From Dichetophora obliterata (taxonomy: Eukaryota; Arthropoda; Insecta; Diptera; Sciomyzidae), in the NCBI GenBank assembly GCA_963920525.1, contig OY986439.1:4051001-4115000 (forward strand): a stretch of 64,000 nucleotides of DNA. Reading direction: 5' to 3'. The position numbers and the translations under genes were made by a program. Shown here piece by piece: positions 9,948-22,229 of this stretch (position 1 is the stretch's first letter; every line of letters starts with the position of its first letter). The notes beneath the pieces are model-generated. The model was given only the letters and a program-made list of their open reading frames with translations. It ran no database searches and was not told the origin of the DNA.

Positions 9948-11849
9948 GGAGTATTTTTTTTCGAAATTTCGAATATCGTCCTAACAGGGTTTTTTGAAAT
10001 TCAAAATACTTTAGGAGATATGACCTTTTTGTCCAGCAATGTTTTTGACAAAATGCGATTTGCGTAATTTAGCTACTTTTTGAATGCAACGGTTTGAAGC
10101 AACCACCGAATTTCGTTCAACGCGTTCTTTAGTAGGTAATAACTTGTTTGTATAAGCATTTTAAAAATAAATGAATACACATTTTAGAGCTTAGGTATTC
10201 GAATGTTGGCAGCGTTTAGTTTACTTTGAATTGAGTTATAAACCGGACGCGCGCGCGCATACATTTTTGAAAAGTATAGTTTTGATAAAAATTTTTGTTT
10301 GTGCTAAAGACAATGGATAGGAAAAATAATAGAAATAAAATTAAAAAAAACACTGGTAGCAATCGAAAAACTCGTCCCTTGAAACGCCAGTTTCATTGTT
10401 ACCAACACGAAAGAGATGAGGACACCGAATTCACAAGTACATCGCTTAAAATTTCTATCATATTTAACGAAGGTTTTTTGCCAATACTTCAAATAATGAA
10501 CCTAATGGGCATCCCGATTGGCAACGTCCCATATGATTTCGCCATGTCTTGGAACGAAGAACGTTTGAAAAGGTCCAAAGCCAGAGCTCTGGCCGCATCA
10601 AAAGAAGGTAGAACTGCCCGAAGAGCACAAATAGCCGCTGAGTCCTGATTTTTTGAAGGAGAGGAAGGAGTTCTTTATGAGGCTGGCATTGCAGATTGAT
10701 ATATGTAAGTATTTCACGTTTTATTGCCTAACATTTTCTTTGAGTTTTTTCAAAATCACGTTTTTGAAATTCGAAGTCACTCTTCTCCGGTTCTACTGAA
10801 CTGATTTTGACGAAACTACGTGCAACCGACGCAGAATATTCGAATTTCTAAAACTGCTTGCTCAAATTTTTCATTTCAATTTTTTTTTTTTATGCAAAAA
10901 AATAGCTTCAAACTTAAACGCGTTTATCTCGAAACTACGTTTTTCGAGCTTGCTGCCCAGATTGCACCCGCAGTTCTGAATTGATGAAACAAAATGCATC
11001 CGACGCAAAATTGTCACCATTCTGGTCTCTACCTCGATCACAATTTTAAATTTTTTTACTATTTTCTTTTACACTAAACTACAAAAATAGATCCAAAATA
11101 GGTGTTAAGAGATCTACTTAATCATCATATTTCTTTACATTTACTAATCAATTTCTGCTAAATAAGAGTAGCTAAAGCTTTTTCATTCATCTCAATTTTG
11201 TTATACGTTGCTTTTGCTTAGTTGACTTGCTCTCTGGCTACATTACTTTGCTTAAAACTACAACATAAATGTTGCATTCTTTTGTTAATTTAAGTTGCGC
11301 TTTCGCGACATCGCTTAGCTTGTAACAGTACATGAAGCTTTCAATTGCAATGCCTAGCATCATTATTATATTTTGTCAAAAGAATCACTCACTTGAATAA
11401 AAATTATTGGCGAGAACACATCGGATAAAATAGCATTAAAAACATAGCATTATTTTCCTTTAGTTTTCGACACTAGCAAAATAAATTGCTAGTCTTTTCA
11501 ATAGGTTTTTCCTTTTTCAATGACCGCCATTTTGTAAAAAATAATCGCAAAATTATGGTTGAAGTAGGGACCAGAATAACATCTGTACTGAATCTAACAC
11601 CGTTTACTTTTTCCATTTCAGATGATCCGCAGTCGAGTTATCCGGGCCGCAAGCAACATACCTTTTTTTTCGATGCCCAACTTTGAAAGCCGACAATTTT
11701 TTGAATAGCCCTCGTATAAAAAAATTATTTTATTTAATTTAATATGTTCTTAATACAATAAAAAAATAATTTAAATAACTTTTTGCATTTTCAAATAAGA
11801 AGTTTTTCAAAAAGGGTCTAAAAACAGCCTTCCAATCAGGAATACTTCC
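9948..11849. mobile_element. Putative Mutator-like insertion splitting a SINE
   Basis: The interval separates two consecutive pieces of one SINE. The sequence CTTAGG occurs at both edges as a possible remnant of an 8-9 bp target duplication. Ends are weakly inverted (GGGAGTATT and the complement of GGAAGTATTCC). The interior holds a reading frame resembling the end of a Mutator-like transposase. Nine-bp duplications are usual for that superfamily. The boundaries are inferred, not proven. Confidence 0.45.
10313..10648 (+). pseudogene. Possible Mutator-like transposase C-terminal fragment
   Basis: The 111-residue frame starts at an ATG; a TTG lies 18 bases upstream in frame. It has a basic N-terminus rich in Lys, Arg and Asn. 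The second half contains FNEGFLPILQIMNLMGIPIG and then EERLKRSKARALAASKEG with further Arg-rich residues. This order (short helix, small-residue glycine turn, charged ERxxxSxxxAxxA helix) resembles the end of transposase-like proteins found in many insect genomes. No catalytic residues are present, so it is at best a remnant. The assignment is from memory of the family pattern and is tentative; it could be an unrelated small gene. Confidence 0.35.
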
Positions 11850-11957
11850 TTAGGTCTAATTCTCCATCATTTGTGTGTAAACATTTCAATAACATGCACA
11901 ACACAATTGATCCTAAGAAGCTCGGTCAAAGTTCTTTCCAGGGACTTGAAATGATGA
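11850..11957 (+). mobile_element. SINE fragment (right part of a split copy)
   Basis: The sequence from TTAGGTCTAATTCTCC through ACACAATTGATC to the CCAGGGACTTGAAATG end aligns in order with 40107-40215 of the intact SINE. It is the continuation of the piece ending at 9947. Confidence 0.6.
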
Positions 11958-13380
11958 TTTCGTTTTTTTATGGAATATATTATGGAATTATATGGAATAT
12001 GTTTACTGTCAAAATACACCTTTTGTATTGTAATAATTGAAACTGTAAAAGCTGGGCCATGAAATTTTGTACAAATAAGTTTTAGCCTAAATTAAGTAAC
12101 AGCACATGATTAGAATTCTAGGTCAACTGCATCGCCTACCTTCCATACAAACCATATTTTTAATAAAAAAAAACCCCGCATACAATTGCTTATTTATGTT
12201 TTTAACGAGTAAATTTAGTTTATTTAACTTCACTTAAACATCATGCTCAGAATATTTCAAATCGGATAACTTTTAGATATATCTCCTATAAAACAATATT
12301 ACTAAATTAACGAAATTTTAAAAAAAAATTGTAAAAAAATGATTGCTTATACAAAAAAAAAAGTCACAACTTATGAATTATGTGTTATTTTTTTCTGAAA
12401 TTTAAGAGTACCTGAAAATTTTCTTGGAAATCAGTGCATTTTAAGGCAAAATTTGATTTTTAAGACTTTTTTCATATTAATTGATTTTTCTTAGTATCAC
12501 CTAGATGCAGTAGTTTTTAACAGAAACAGAAGGTAGAAGTACGATATTTTATAATAGCTATAGCCTTTGACTTTAATAATGCTTAATTAGCTAGATATTT
12601 TCTACTAAATTTTACTTAAATTTTCATTCCTTCAAAAATTTACAGTCATATTTCAATGATTTTTCTATTTTATTTAATAACATTTTTTATTGTATTTAAT
12701 ATTATATTCAATGGTGATAAAGACATAAAAAAGTCCAAAAAACAAAACCTTGCAATATACTTTGTGCTCGAAGTTATTATTGTTTAAACTTGACTTTATT
12801 TTTTGTGTTTTATTGAGCTTATTTTTGTTAAAAAAGTTTCAACTTTGACGAATTTTATAAAAAAAAAACCATACAATACATCAAGTTTTTTAAACTACAT
12901 TCATAATACATGTTTTATAATCTGAAAAGAAAAGGCAAATGTCATCCTAAAATTAAAAAAAGCACACTGTAATGCAAAGAAGGGCGTAAAAGAACAACTA
13001 AACTCATAGGTGACAGTAATTTCAACCTGTGTATTGCTCTTATTCTTTAGTTTCTTTAAATTTTTTTTTCTCTTTTCAATGTTGAAACTTTAAATTCCTT
13101 TTTTTTATAATGAGAAAATTTTCTTTCATTGTTAGCTAAGACTTGAACATTTCAAATTGTCTCTAACAACTTTACCATAGTTGGAGTAGCTTAAAAAATA
13201 TTTTCAGTTTGATAACATATAGCAGCTTTGTAAGCATTAGGTATATTTCCAAAAAAAAAAAAAGCAATTTTATAACTTAATTGCGCATTTAATAGAAACA
13301 AATTGATGGGAAATATTTTCCGAATAATTTTATTATTGCGTTCTTAATATACTTCAGCCCAATAAAATAAACTTAGAGGA
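11958..13380. other. AT-rich stretch without recognisable gene
   Basis: No family motif, tandem repeat or inverted repeat was recognised on either strand. Confidence 0.5.
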
Positions 13381-14419
13381 ATTTTTATTGTTTTTTTTTT
13401 ACTGTGTGTTTCAAATAACAATGGAAATGCTTCGCTCTTCTGGGCTGATATTCAATTATTTCTATTTCGAGTATTTTTAGTAGAACAAGGAACTGAATGA
13501 CAAAATGAACCAGCAACAAACAACAACAAATCAAGCTTCTATCTGGGACAACGTCAACTGCAACTGATGATCCACCAAACTCAGAAATACTGCGAAAAAT
13601 TGGGCCAAAATGGAAATAACAACAACAAGAATAGCAACAACAATGGGGATGGGGTGGGAATGGAAAGAAAAACAAATATTACAATAATACAAAAATGTAA
13701 TAAAACAAGAAAAATTTGTGCATGGAATGAATATGTTGCTCACGTAACAAAGTTACAAAATGTAACATAACCTAAATGTGCAGAAGAAGACAGAGGCGGT
13801 AGGAAGTGACGGCAAGGCATGGAGTACCGCTTGGAATACGCTTCAAATAAAAGCAGTACAATTTCCACCGCATTTTCAATAAATATTCCTAACAAGATAA
13901 ATACTCATATACTCTTACACACACCGCTACACTTACATGCATTGTACGTACACAATGACCAGTCCTTAGCTTGGGCTCACATGTACTCGTAGTACGCCTT
14001 TTCAATATTATTGATTTCTAATTGAAAATGGCTTAAGTGGGCAGAAGCAGAAGCAGAAGCAGAGGCAACGGCAATGGCAGCAACATACGCTGATATCCAA
14101 AGCAGACGATGGATGTGTGGCCAAACGACCCACAGCAACCCCCAAACCACAAGTGTGTAGGGCACGAAGGTAGCCTTAGCCACGAACTGACTCAATGTCT
14201 GACTGGCTGAGTGAGTGTGATACGACGTCTGAGGTGGCGGCGGACGAGTAAAAGTCATTGGGAATAGATGTTTATGGAAGCAGAGTATGGCCGTTAGCTC
14301 GGAAATGTTATTTTTATGCCGTTGCCAATGTGGGCAGCCAAATAACCAGCTCATACATCCCCCAACTAGTTCTCGCCTTCTTTTCAATTATATTTTGGCA
14401 GACATGTCTGTCGGAAGGT

Positions 14420-14450
14420 TCTCTCTCTCTCTCTCCCTGTCTCTCTCTTT
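14420..14450. repeat. TC microsatellite
   Basis: Mostly uninterrupted TC dinucleotides with one CCTG interruption. Confidence 0.85.
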
Positions 14451-16258
14451 GTCGTATGAGTAGCCTTTCTTACCGCTGCGGCTTGGCATAAAAGTTTTTG
14501 CAGCACATCTTGACTAGTTATTCAATAATTTATCCAAAGTTTTGTGTCGGTAAGAGGCGCACGCTTCAGCAAGAAACAAACCAAGGCAAAAAGTTTGACA
14601 GTTTAAAATTGTATTTCATGCCCTCAAGCCAAAAAAAAAAAAAAAAAACAAAAAACTTAACAGATACTCAACGTTCTTGCAAAGCTGAGGATTCTTCGCT
14701 ATGACACTCAGTTTTTATCCAATAAATCCTTGTTTTATGCAATATTAAAGATCCTTTGGATGAAATCCTATTGATTTCATTTTATCGCATTACTTTGTAT
14801 ACTTTTTTCAGCCAATTCCACGTGTGGGCCAACATAGTTTGGATTTTTTTTTTTAATACATTTCCTTGTTGCTCTGAGTTTTTTGCTCTTGCCATAATGT
14901 TGTTCTGCTCAAGGTTTTCATTTCCGTTTGCAATAATTTTACCAGGGTTTTTATTTTCGTTACATTTTTTGCATTTCTTATGATATCCTTATAAATTGTT
15001 CCGTTTACCTACAAGAGCTCAACGAGCAAAAAATAAATAAAAATTCGTCAAAAGAAGAAATCGTTATAACATTCAGCAGCAACAAGAGCACAAACACATG
15101 TGTAGCTGTGTGAAGTTGTGTGATTGTGTGTGTGTGCATGTTTTTGTAGCTGTATTAAATACCTTTTGTGCAGTGCTGCTGTTATTGCTGTTTGCTGAAG
15201 TGGGCGGGCGGTGAGGGTTCAGTGGTGGTTGTGCTTCGACGATGATGATGATGATAGTTGAAAGAACAACACTTAAATTAAGGATACAAGTAGTCCAACG
15301 AAGGACAACCGACAAGCGACAAGGCGACAGACAAGCACACTTCCTTCATTCTTAAGAGCTGACATCAAGGATTTTTTTCAACAAAACGGACACAAGGTCC
15401 GTTTATAATCAGACGTTGTCAGACGTTGCAGCGTTTGCATTAATTTTTTATATATTTTTAATAACCTTCCCACAACACAAAGCTATGTTGTCTGCCAATG
15501 CCACAAAGTTTCACTGAAATGATCCCTGCAGATATAAACTTTTGAATTTTCAATAAGCATTCAATGAATAATTACATGGATGGCATTTTCAGTTTAAGTG
15601 CTGTAGCCTTTGTTTACTTTCATGTCACTCAAAGTATCCGCAGGTTAATCGAAGCTATACTATCTCTTCTCGGCTTGACCCTGAAGGTGAACAATTTGTA
15701 AAAGTTTCGCTTAGAAGCACTCACTGTGAGAAACTAATGAAAATTCATCCCAACGCAATCCTTCCTCAGCACTTCCCGTTTGCTGCCTTACACCGGTGTT
15801 GAGTCACTCGCAGTAAATAAAAAAAAAAAATAAAAAAATTTAAGCCATAAGCTAGCCAGGAAAGCAAATAAAGCAAGAAAAAAAAACAATGTTTTAATAT
15901 GCGATGGAAAACTACGCGACATACAGACAGACGAATAGCTTCGCCATATTAAAGGTTGGCGCGCCCTCTCGTTGTGCCCACCGCACCGTCAACTAGGCGG
16001 GCTGCCAACAACAACGACAACAGAACAGAACATGAAGGACGACAACGTTGATAATTATGACAAGAAGAGGTCCTGAGTAACGCTCGTAAATTTGTCGTCT
16101 GCTAGCTGCCTGATCAGTGTGAGGCGGAGGTCAGACGCAGTAGTCAAGCGCTGAAGCATGGCATGTCCCAGCACCAGAGAGTGGCAGAGAGAGAGGACGA
16201 CGTATAGGGCAGAGATTAGTATTGAAGAAATATGGATATAAATATGATGACAGTTTAG

Positions 16259-16277
16259 TGTGTGTGTGTGCGTGTGT
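16259..16277. repeat. TG microsatellite
   Basis: TG dinucleotides with a single CG interruption. Confidence 0.8.
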
Positions 16278-16740
16278 TTGCTGGTAGCTTAACGGGGAAA
16301 ATAAAATGTGGCAGCATTTTAGGCGCCTCAACCATGAGCTGTGTCAACAAAAATGCCAATGTTAGGTATTTCACTCACCAGCACACACCCGTCTACCGTG
16401 CTTTCTTGCGCCCACAACGAAGACGATGAGGATAACGATGGTTTTTTATGTCATAGTTACTCATTTGATACCATATTTAATATCATTTTTTGCTTTGTTT
16501 CTACAAAAAGAACACATAAAACAAAGAAAAAGAATGCGATAAATGTTGACAAATAAAATTTAATTCCAGCTGATATCTTGGCCAGTTCGAAAAAAGAAAC
16601 AATAAAAAAAGAAAGGAAAAGTTCAGCTAAAAGCTAGAGTTCTGGTGGGCATGAAGGCTTGCACAGTTCTATTAAAGGTTTAAATGGTAAAACGGGACAT
16701 TTTGGCTTTAAACAGCTTTAAGAATCAAATATTTTTAATC

Positions 16741-17075
16741 TATATGTATGGGCGATTTTGCCAAAATTGCCCATTTACATGTCTTTACAGTTTCGAGTGC
16801 TAAAAAAACAATTTTTGTTACTTTAAAGTACTCCAGATTTCTTAAAAATTTTTTTCTTGTAGTTTATATAGTACAGGTGATCAAAAATTTAATTTTGTTT
16901 TCGATCAAAGTTATAACAAATCAAAGAGTGTAGTATTCGCAATTTTTATTTCTAAATGTTCGAGATGATGAGATTAAAATATTACATATATCGTGTGCAA
17001 AAACAGAAAAAAGTCAGGAAATGGAGAGAGAAATTAAAAGAAAATCGGTTTGTGTCATTCCTGTAACCACTCAAA
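16741..17075 (+). repeat. Dispersed repeat, second copy of the 3486-4505 family
   Basis: Shared blocks include ATGGGCGATTTTGCC, GTACTCCAGATTTCTTA and GTCATTCCTGTAACCAC in the same order as at 3502-4495. Divergence is substantial, so the copies are old. Confidence 0.55.
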
Positions 17076-19150
17076 ATGCAAATTAACCAATTTCATACCG
17101 TGTCATACCGCGTGGCCTCAATTGATTTTAATTTACTTAAGGGCCAAATAGTGTTAAGAAACAATAATTCTATCTTCAAGTTTTATTTTTCCATTTTTTC
17201 AATTTTTTCAATTGAAAAAGGATACTTTTGCTAGAATTTTCCATATACTAGCATACCCGGCTTATCCGGTTCATTCGCCAAGAAACTCATCGTATCTAAA
17301 AACCTCTTTATATAAATTTACATGATAATATATGAACGGTTTAAGAGTTTTTGGCTGTTTAATTAATAAATTTTTTATTTACTAGACTTTCATAATTACT
17401 GTAGAGAAATTTCATCAAGATCTGCCACGCCTTCGCCCACCTCTCATGCAAAATGAAGAAGAAAAGTGCAATATCTCCAGTTGTAGAAAGTATAAGAAAG
17501 GAAATTAACTTGTTTATTTTTAACTGGTTTCACTTAATTATCCTATAAAATTTTTCATTCAGATTGGCCAAGTTCTTCACCCGCCTCCCACACAATATTC
17601 AATGAAGTTTATTAATTAAAAAATATTTTAACTTTAATATATGGTTTTTTAAATTTTACATAAATCTTAAGAATCAGAGAAAATAACAGAGAGAATTATT
17701 GACAGTCAAAGTCAGAGATAGAGATCAGAAATAAAAACATCTGTGTTATCATTCGTAGCATGATCTTCATTTAAAATGAATTTATTTATTTCATTATCAT
17801 TATCCTGTTTTTTCCAATATTTTTCTAAGAGAAGATATACAAAATTCTGATGTAAGCAGTATAGAAGTCAAAAGTTTTAACGGGTATGACTTAAGCTAAT
17901 TTTTCTAAACTCTTTATGACTAGCTTCTGAGGCAATGCTATTAATATCACTATGCGACAACCATTCTGATCTGGGTTAAACATTAGGCAATTCTTATTTA
18001 AAACAGGACGCTGATTCCAAATATTAGGTTAAAAAATAATTCTGTAACACCGTTTTTAAGTTATCGATAGTTTATTATTTTTAGTGAATTTAGATAAGGT
18101 GATCCCATGTTATTGCAAATGAACCACGTTTTTATGAATTGATTTAAATAAAAACTTTTTTAAATTAAAGCTAATTGAAATACCTTTCATTTATTTATAC
18201 ATTGTATTCCAATTGAATATACATCTTAAGCTCTATTAATTAAAACATTTGTATTTTATAGTTTTTTTTTTTTCTAAAATTTTTCATAAATCGGAAAAAA
18301 GTTTGCTTACAAAGTTATAAAAATAAAAGCAATTTTATGGTTTCATAATTTTATTTTAAAGTATGTTCTTTTACGAAGAAAATAACATACAACACAAAAA
18401 AATTTGTAACTTTTTAAGATAAAGTCTTTTAAGATCACAACGAAAATAAACTAAAAATAGACTTTTAAAGTGTATAGAGAAATAAAAAGAGAACAATCTG
18501 ATTTCGATTATAAAAAAAATCGTTTACATTGCAGTTGCATTTATAGTTGCTGAAAATTTTTATTATTATTATTAATATTTTATTTTTATTTTATTTATAT
18601 ATGTTAAACATTGTTTTAAATAAATAACAACAATAAAGAATAATCTACTTCCTATAGTATTATAAGCACTAGAAGCGGATGAGAAATATAATTTCATATA
18701 AAACTATGAAATTATAAATATAGTAAGGGATCATTAAACAATTTTAAGGGTATTTAATATCAATATAATTTTAATTTATTTTAAATTTTATTTATGCATA
18801 ACATTAAGAGATCGAGGAAGAAAGGAGATATATGTAGATATAAATATAGATATATTTAAGAGATAGAAAAAAAAACAGGATTTATAAGAAGAAATAATAA
18901 ATAATATTAAAAACTTGGAATTTTAAACAGAAACAGATTACATTAAAAAAATATTCAAGAAATAATAAAACCTTTTGTATTTATATTTTCATACGAGAAA
19001 CTAAAAGGCCAAGTCTTTACTTTTTTAAAAAAGCACGTTTATTACGAAGGGATCTTATATGGTGAGGAAGCTTATTAGAAATTCTTGGAGCTACAGAAGC
19101 ATAGTAGAATAGAAAGTGTTGCAGATTGTGAGGTAGAACACTTATATTTA
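17076..19150. other. Very AT-rich stretch without recognisable gene
   Basis: Long stretches exceed three-quarters A+T by eye, with ATTATT and TATATA runs. A TACCCGGCTTATCCGG motif near 17260 looks like a repeat end but has no partner. Confidence 0.5.
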
Positions 19151-19159
19151 CTTATGAAT

Positions 19160-19255
19160 AAAATCCCGGGATTTTAGGCTTGGAATCCCAGGATTCCGGG
19201 ACTAGAAATTAGTTCGGCATCCCAAGATTTCGGAATTTGGAATTACGGGATTGAA
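19160..19255. repeat. Short imperfect repeats of an ATCCCGGGATT motif
   Basis: ATCCCGGGATT, ATCCCAGGATTCCGGG, ATCCCAAGATTTCGG and TTACGGGATT follow one another within 90 bases, giving a self-complementary low-complexity patch. Confidence 0.65.
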
Positions 19256-19269
19256 AGCTCTAGTATATA

Positions 19270-19795
19270 CACGGTTAGAAATAAGTCCACACCAGCTTTG
19301 GTTTCAAATTTAGTATTTGTAAAATACAGCTTTGGTTTTAAATTTAATACAGGCTTGGATTAAAATATTGCACTAAAAAAAACAAGCACGTGAGACTCGA
19401 ACCCACGACATTCAGTTTGTAAGTTCTCAAGTCTAACCACAGGGCTATTGCGCTTTGGGTAATAAAAGCAATAAGCTTACATATGAACCAAATTGCTTAA
19501 AATGAGACTCAGCATTGTCAGGCTAACTTTTACGGGTCTAAATTAAAATTTAGTATCCAAATGTACTAGAATTTAGTCTAAATTGAATTAAAAGCAAAAA
19601 TTAATACAGATTTTTTTCAATTTTAAACAAAGAAGGTAAAGGGAAGCTGTAATATTTATCTGGTTTAAATTTTAGTACAGTGAAGTTTTAAATATGAGTT
19701 AGTATTTGAAAAGTTTTCCTTTTAAACCAAAAAAGTTTACAAAACGCAGTAAGATTGTAGTTGGACTAGAATTTAGTCCAAGATTTTTAACAGTG
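19270..19795. mobile_element. TA-flanked MITE with inverted ends and a tRNA-like core
   Basis: The ends CACGGTTAGAAAT and the complement of CACTGTTAAAAAT are inverted repeats, flanked by TA on both sides. This fits a Tc1/mariner-type non-autonomous element. Internal AAATTTAGTA-like motifs recur several times. It contains the tRNA-like sequence at 19384-19455. Confidence 0.65.
19384..19455 (-). other. tRNA-like sequence with A- and B-box
   Basis: On the minus strand the 72-base stretch has an A-box-like TAGCCCTGTGGTTAGACT and a B-box GGGTTCGAGTCTC. The putative T-stem (GTGGG with CTCAC) pairs, and so do five bases at the ends (AAGCG with TGCTT, including one G-T). The anticodon arm does not pair well, and a T run follows the 3' end. 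It is best read as a tRNA-derived RNA polymerase III promoter, not a functional tRNA gene. Confidence 0.6.
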
Positions 19796-20568
19796 TAGTT
19801 TGGTTCCTAAGCGAATGAATGCAATTTTTTAAAAAATTATTGCTTAAATTTTAATTAATCATAGTCTTGACAGAAAATTTTTATGCAACCCTCTAGCGAC
19901 ATATTCCTTAACATATAAAATTTGATATTAAATACTTGTTACCTAGTAAACGGATTAGTGAAGATCGTTTTATATTCGGATCTTAGACTATAAAGATCCG
20001 AGCGTGTAGATATGGCGAAGAAATTCCTAAGCCACTCTGCCAGTTTTTATAAAAATTTACACAGTGATTATTTTAGCCTTATCAATTGCACAAAATCTTT
20101 AAAAAATTTCTTCAACAACCGCGAAAAAATCATAACTGCTCATCTGATATTATGATATTTTATGTAGAAGTTAGTCGTAGAGAAGTTAGTGAAACAATTT
20201 GTGATTATACTTCACAAGAGAGAAAAAAAAATAATTAAAAGCTGTTAATTTTTTCATTTGTTACAATAGATTTCCCCCTAAATGTATACTTAAAAAGAGT
20301 GCGCCCTTAATGTACAATTAAGGTCTAGAATTAACTCAAAGCTCAGACAATTGTCCAGAGCAATAATTTGAAAAGAGCTTAAAACATAAAGAGTAAAATT
20401 ATTTAAAAATACTGCAAAAATTACAGCATTTTGACAATAAGGACTTTTGACAAGCAGAAATCTGACCCGCTTCCAATTTATTATTTTATGATAAAAATAT
20501 TTGCCTTTGTACGAAATGTTGTTTTTGTCATATAAAACTGATATTTTTCATGAAAAATTCGATATATA
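19796..20568. other. AT-rich stretch without recognisable gene
   Basis: Nothing beyond a short ATTAAGG/CCTTAAT pair near 20305 was noticed. Confidence 0.5.
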
Positions 20569-21441
20569 CAGTTGCGGTCAAAATAATAGTAGCGCCCTTA
20601 TATTCATACATGTTTGTATAAATAATACTAGTATACGAATTTCGGATCCGGTAAGTCCATTTTCATTCCTATATGTACTTTCAACACTCGTTCCAACTCC
20701 GTACTCAGTTTCCTCCTATATTGTAAAACTTTCAAAATACAGGGTGTTTTACGGTTTTGGTACGTGTTTAGTATTATTGATCTAGAATCTAAACTACTCA
20801 CCATAAAATAAAAAATAATATTTTTTATTTTAGAAAAAATATCAACCTTTCCATCAATATATCAACCACTTTCGTGTCATGTGCTGCAGTTGAGCTAAAA
20901 TTTTGTGATTACTCAACGAAATATCAACAAATTTTGTATCTTCTGTTTTAGCGGAGCTGTAATCGTCCAAATTTAAAATGTCTTTTTTTCATGTAAAAAT
21001 ACACTTAATCAACAGTATTTTTTTAAATTCTAACTTTGGACAGTAACAGCTCCGCTAAAACAAAAGATAGAAAATTTGTAGATATTTTTTTGGATAATCT
21101 CAAAATTTTTTCTCCGCTACAGCACATGACACGAAAGCGATTGATATACTTATGAAAAATCTGATATTTTTTCTAGAATACAAAATATTATTTTTTATTT
21201 TATGGTGAGTAGTTTAGATTCTAGATCAATAATACTAAACACGTACCAAAACCGTAAAACACCCTGTATCTTGAAAGTTTTACAATATAGGAGGAAACTG
21301 AGTACGGAGTTGGAACGAGTGTTGAAAGTACATATAGGAATGAAAATGGACCGGATCCGAAATTCGTATACTAGTATTATTTATCCAAACATGTATGATA
21401 TATACAATATAAGGGCGCTACTATTATTTTGACCGCAGCTG
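20569..21441. mobile_element. Tc1/mariner-type foldback element, 873 bp
   Basis: Each half is an inverted copy of the other over about 400 bases, folding near 21005. The termini are CAGTTGCGGTCAAAATAATA on the left and its counterpart with CAGCTG on the right, flanked by TA (20567-20568 and 21442-21443). CAG termini with a TCAAAAT motif and a TA duplication fit Tc1/mariner-type elements. The open frames inside are shadows of the palindrome. Confidence 0.85.
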
Positions 21442-21529
21442 TATATAACGTGTTCAGTAAAATTGTTTACAATAAAATTTGGAAGGACTTTATGTCCGCT
21501 TTGATTTGAAAATTATGTCCGTTTGCGAA

Positions 21530-22160
21530 GTATACAAAAACATCTGGTTTTTTCCTCATAACTCCCAAACCATACATCCTACAAGGACGATTTATGCACC
21601 AAAATGTTTCTAATACATATACCAACAGGACTGCATTTTTAGAAAAACTATGTTTTTTCAAGAATCTTAGCTTTATACGTCATTTTTTGTGATTTTCTAG
21701 TTTTTTTTTTTTTTTTTAGCCATAACTCCCAAACCATACATCATAAAAGAACGATTTATGCACCAAAATTTTTGTGAAGCCTCTGCCTACAAGACTGCAT
21801 CCTTAGAAGAATTATATTACATGTTAATTTCGTATGTCCTTTTTGTAAATTTTTTTTATTATTTTTTCGCCATAAAGTTCGCCCTAAAATCCAAACTACA
21901 TATCAGGCAGGGCCAATTCATGCATTAAAATGATTGCCATAGTATCGTCCTTAAGGCGGGATCTTTTTTTGTTGAAATGACTTTTGCTCTATCTCTTCTA
22001 AGTTGTAGAACACTTTTTGGAGTAGCAGTAGGCCAATAACATCTGGTCTTTTCGTCATAGCTCCTAAACCATACATCCTACAAGAACGATTCATGCACCA
22101 AAATGTTTCTAACACATATACCCACAGGACTGCATTCTTAAAAAAAATATTTTTAAAATA
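21530..22160 (+). repeat. Tandem array, four units of about 165-170 bp
   Basis: The block ACTCCCAAACCATACATC, followed by GATTTATGCACCAAAAT, recurs with anchors near 21561, 21725, 21891 and 22061. The first and fourth units are the most alike. The array is bracketed by TTATGTCCGCTTTGA-like and CGGACATAATGTCC-like sequences. Confidence 0.75.
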
Positions 22161-22229
22161 TGTCCATCGACATTATGTCTGCTTCAAACGGACATAATGT
22201 CCATGAACCCTATGTCTGTGGACGTTATG

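Larger units (their letters stand above)
13381..16560. other. Host-like non-coding DNA with microsatellites
   Basis: Base composition is richer than in the flanks. The region carries CAA/CAG-rich tracts (13610-13640), a GCAGAA tract (14040-14065), a TC tract (14420-14450), an 18-base A run (14631-14648) and TG tracts (about 15125 and 16259-16277). The open frames across it are low-complexity or lack conserved motifs. This texture is common in introns or regulatory flanks of fly genes, but no exon could be supported. Confidence 0.45.

Noticed and set aside
13977..14387. 136-residue minus-strand frame with an Ala-Ser run
   Set aside because: The run is a translated GCAGAA microsatellite; no conserved domain or splice context was found.
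20501..21432. Plus-strand open frames across 20501-20785 and 21202-21432
   Set aside because: They fall in the arms of the palindrome and mirror each other.
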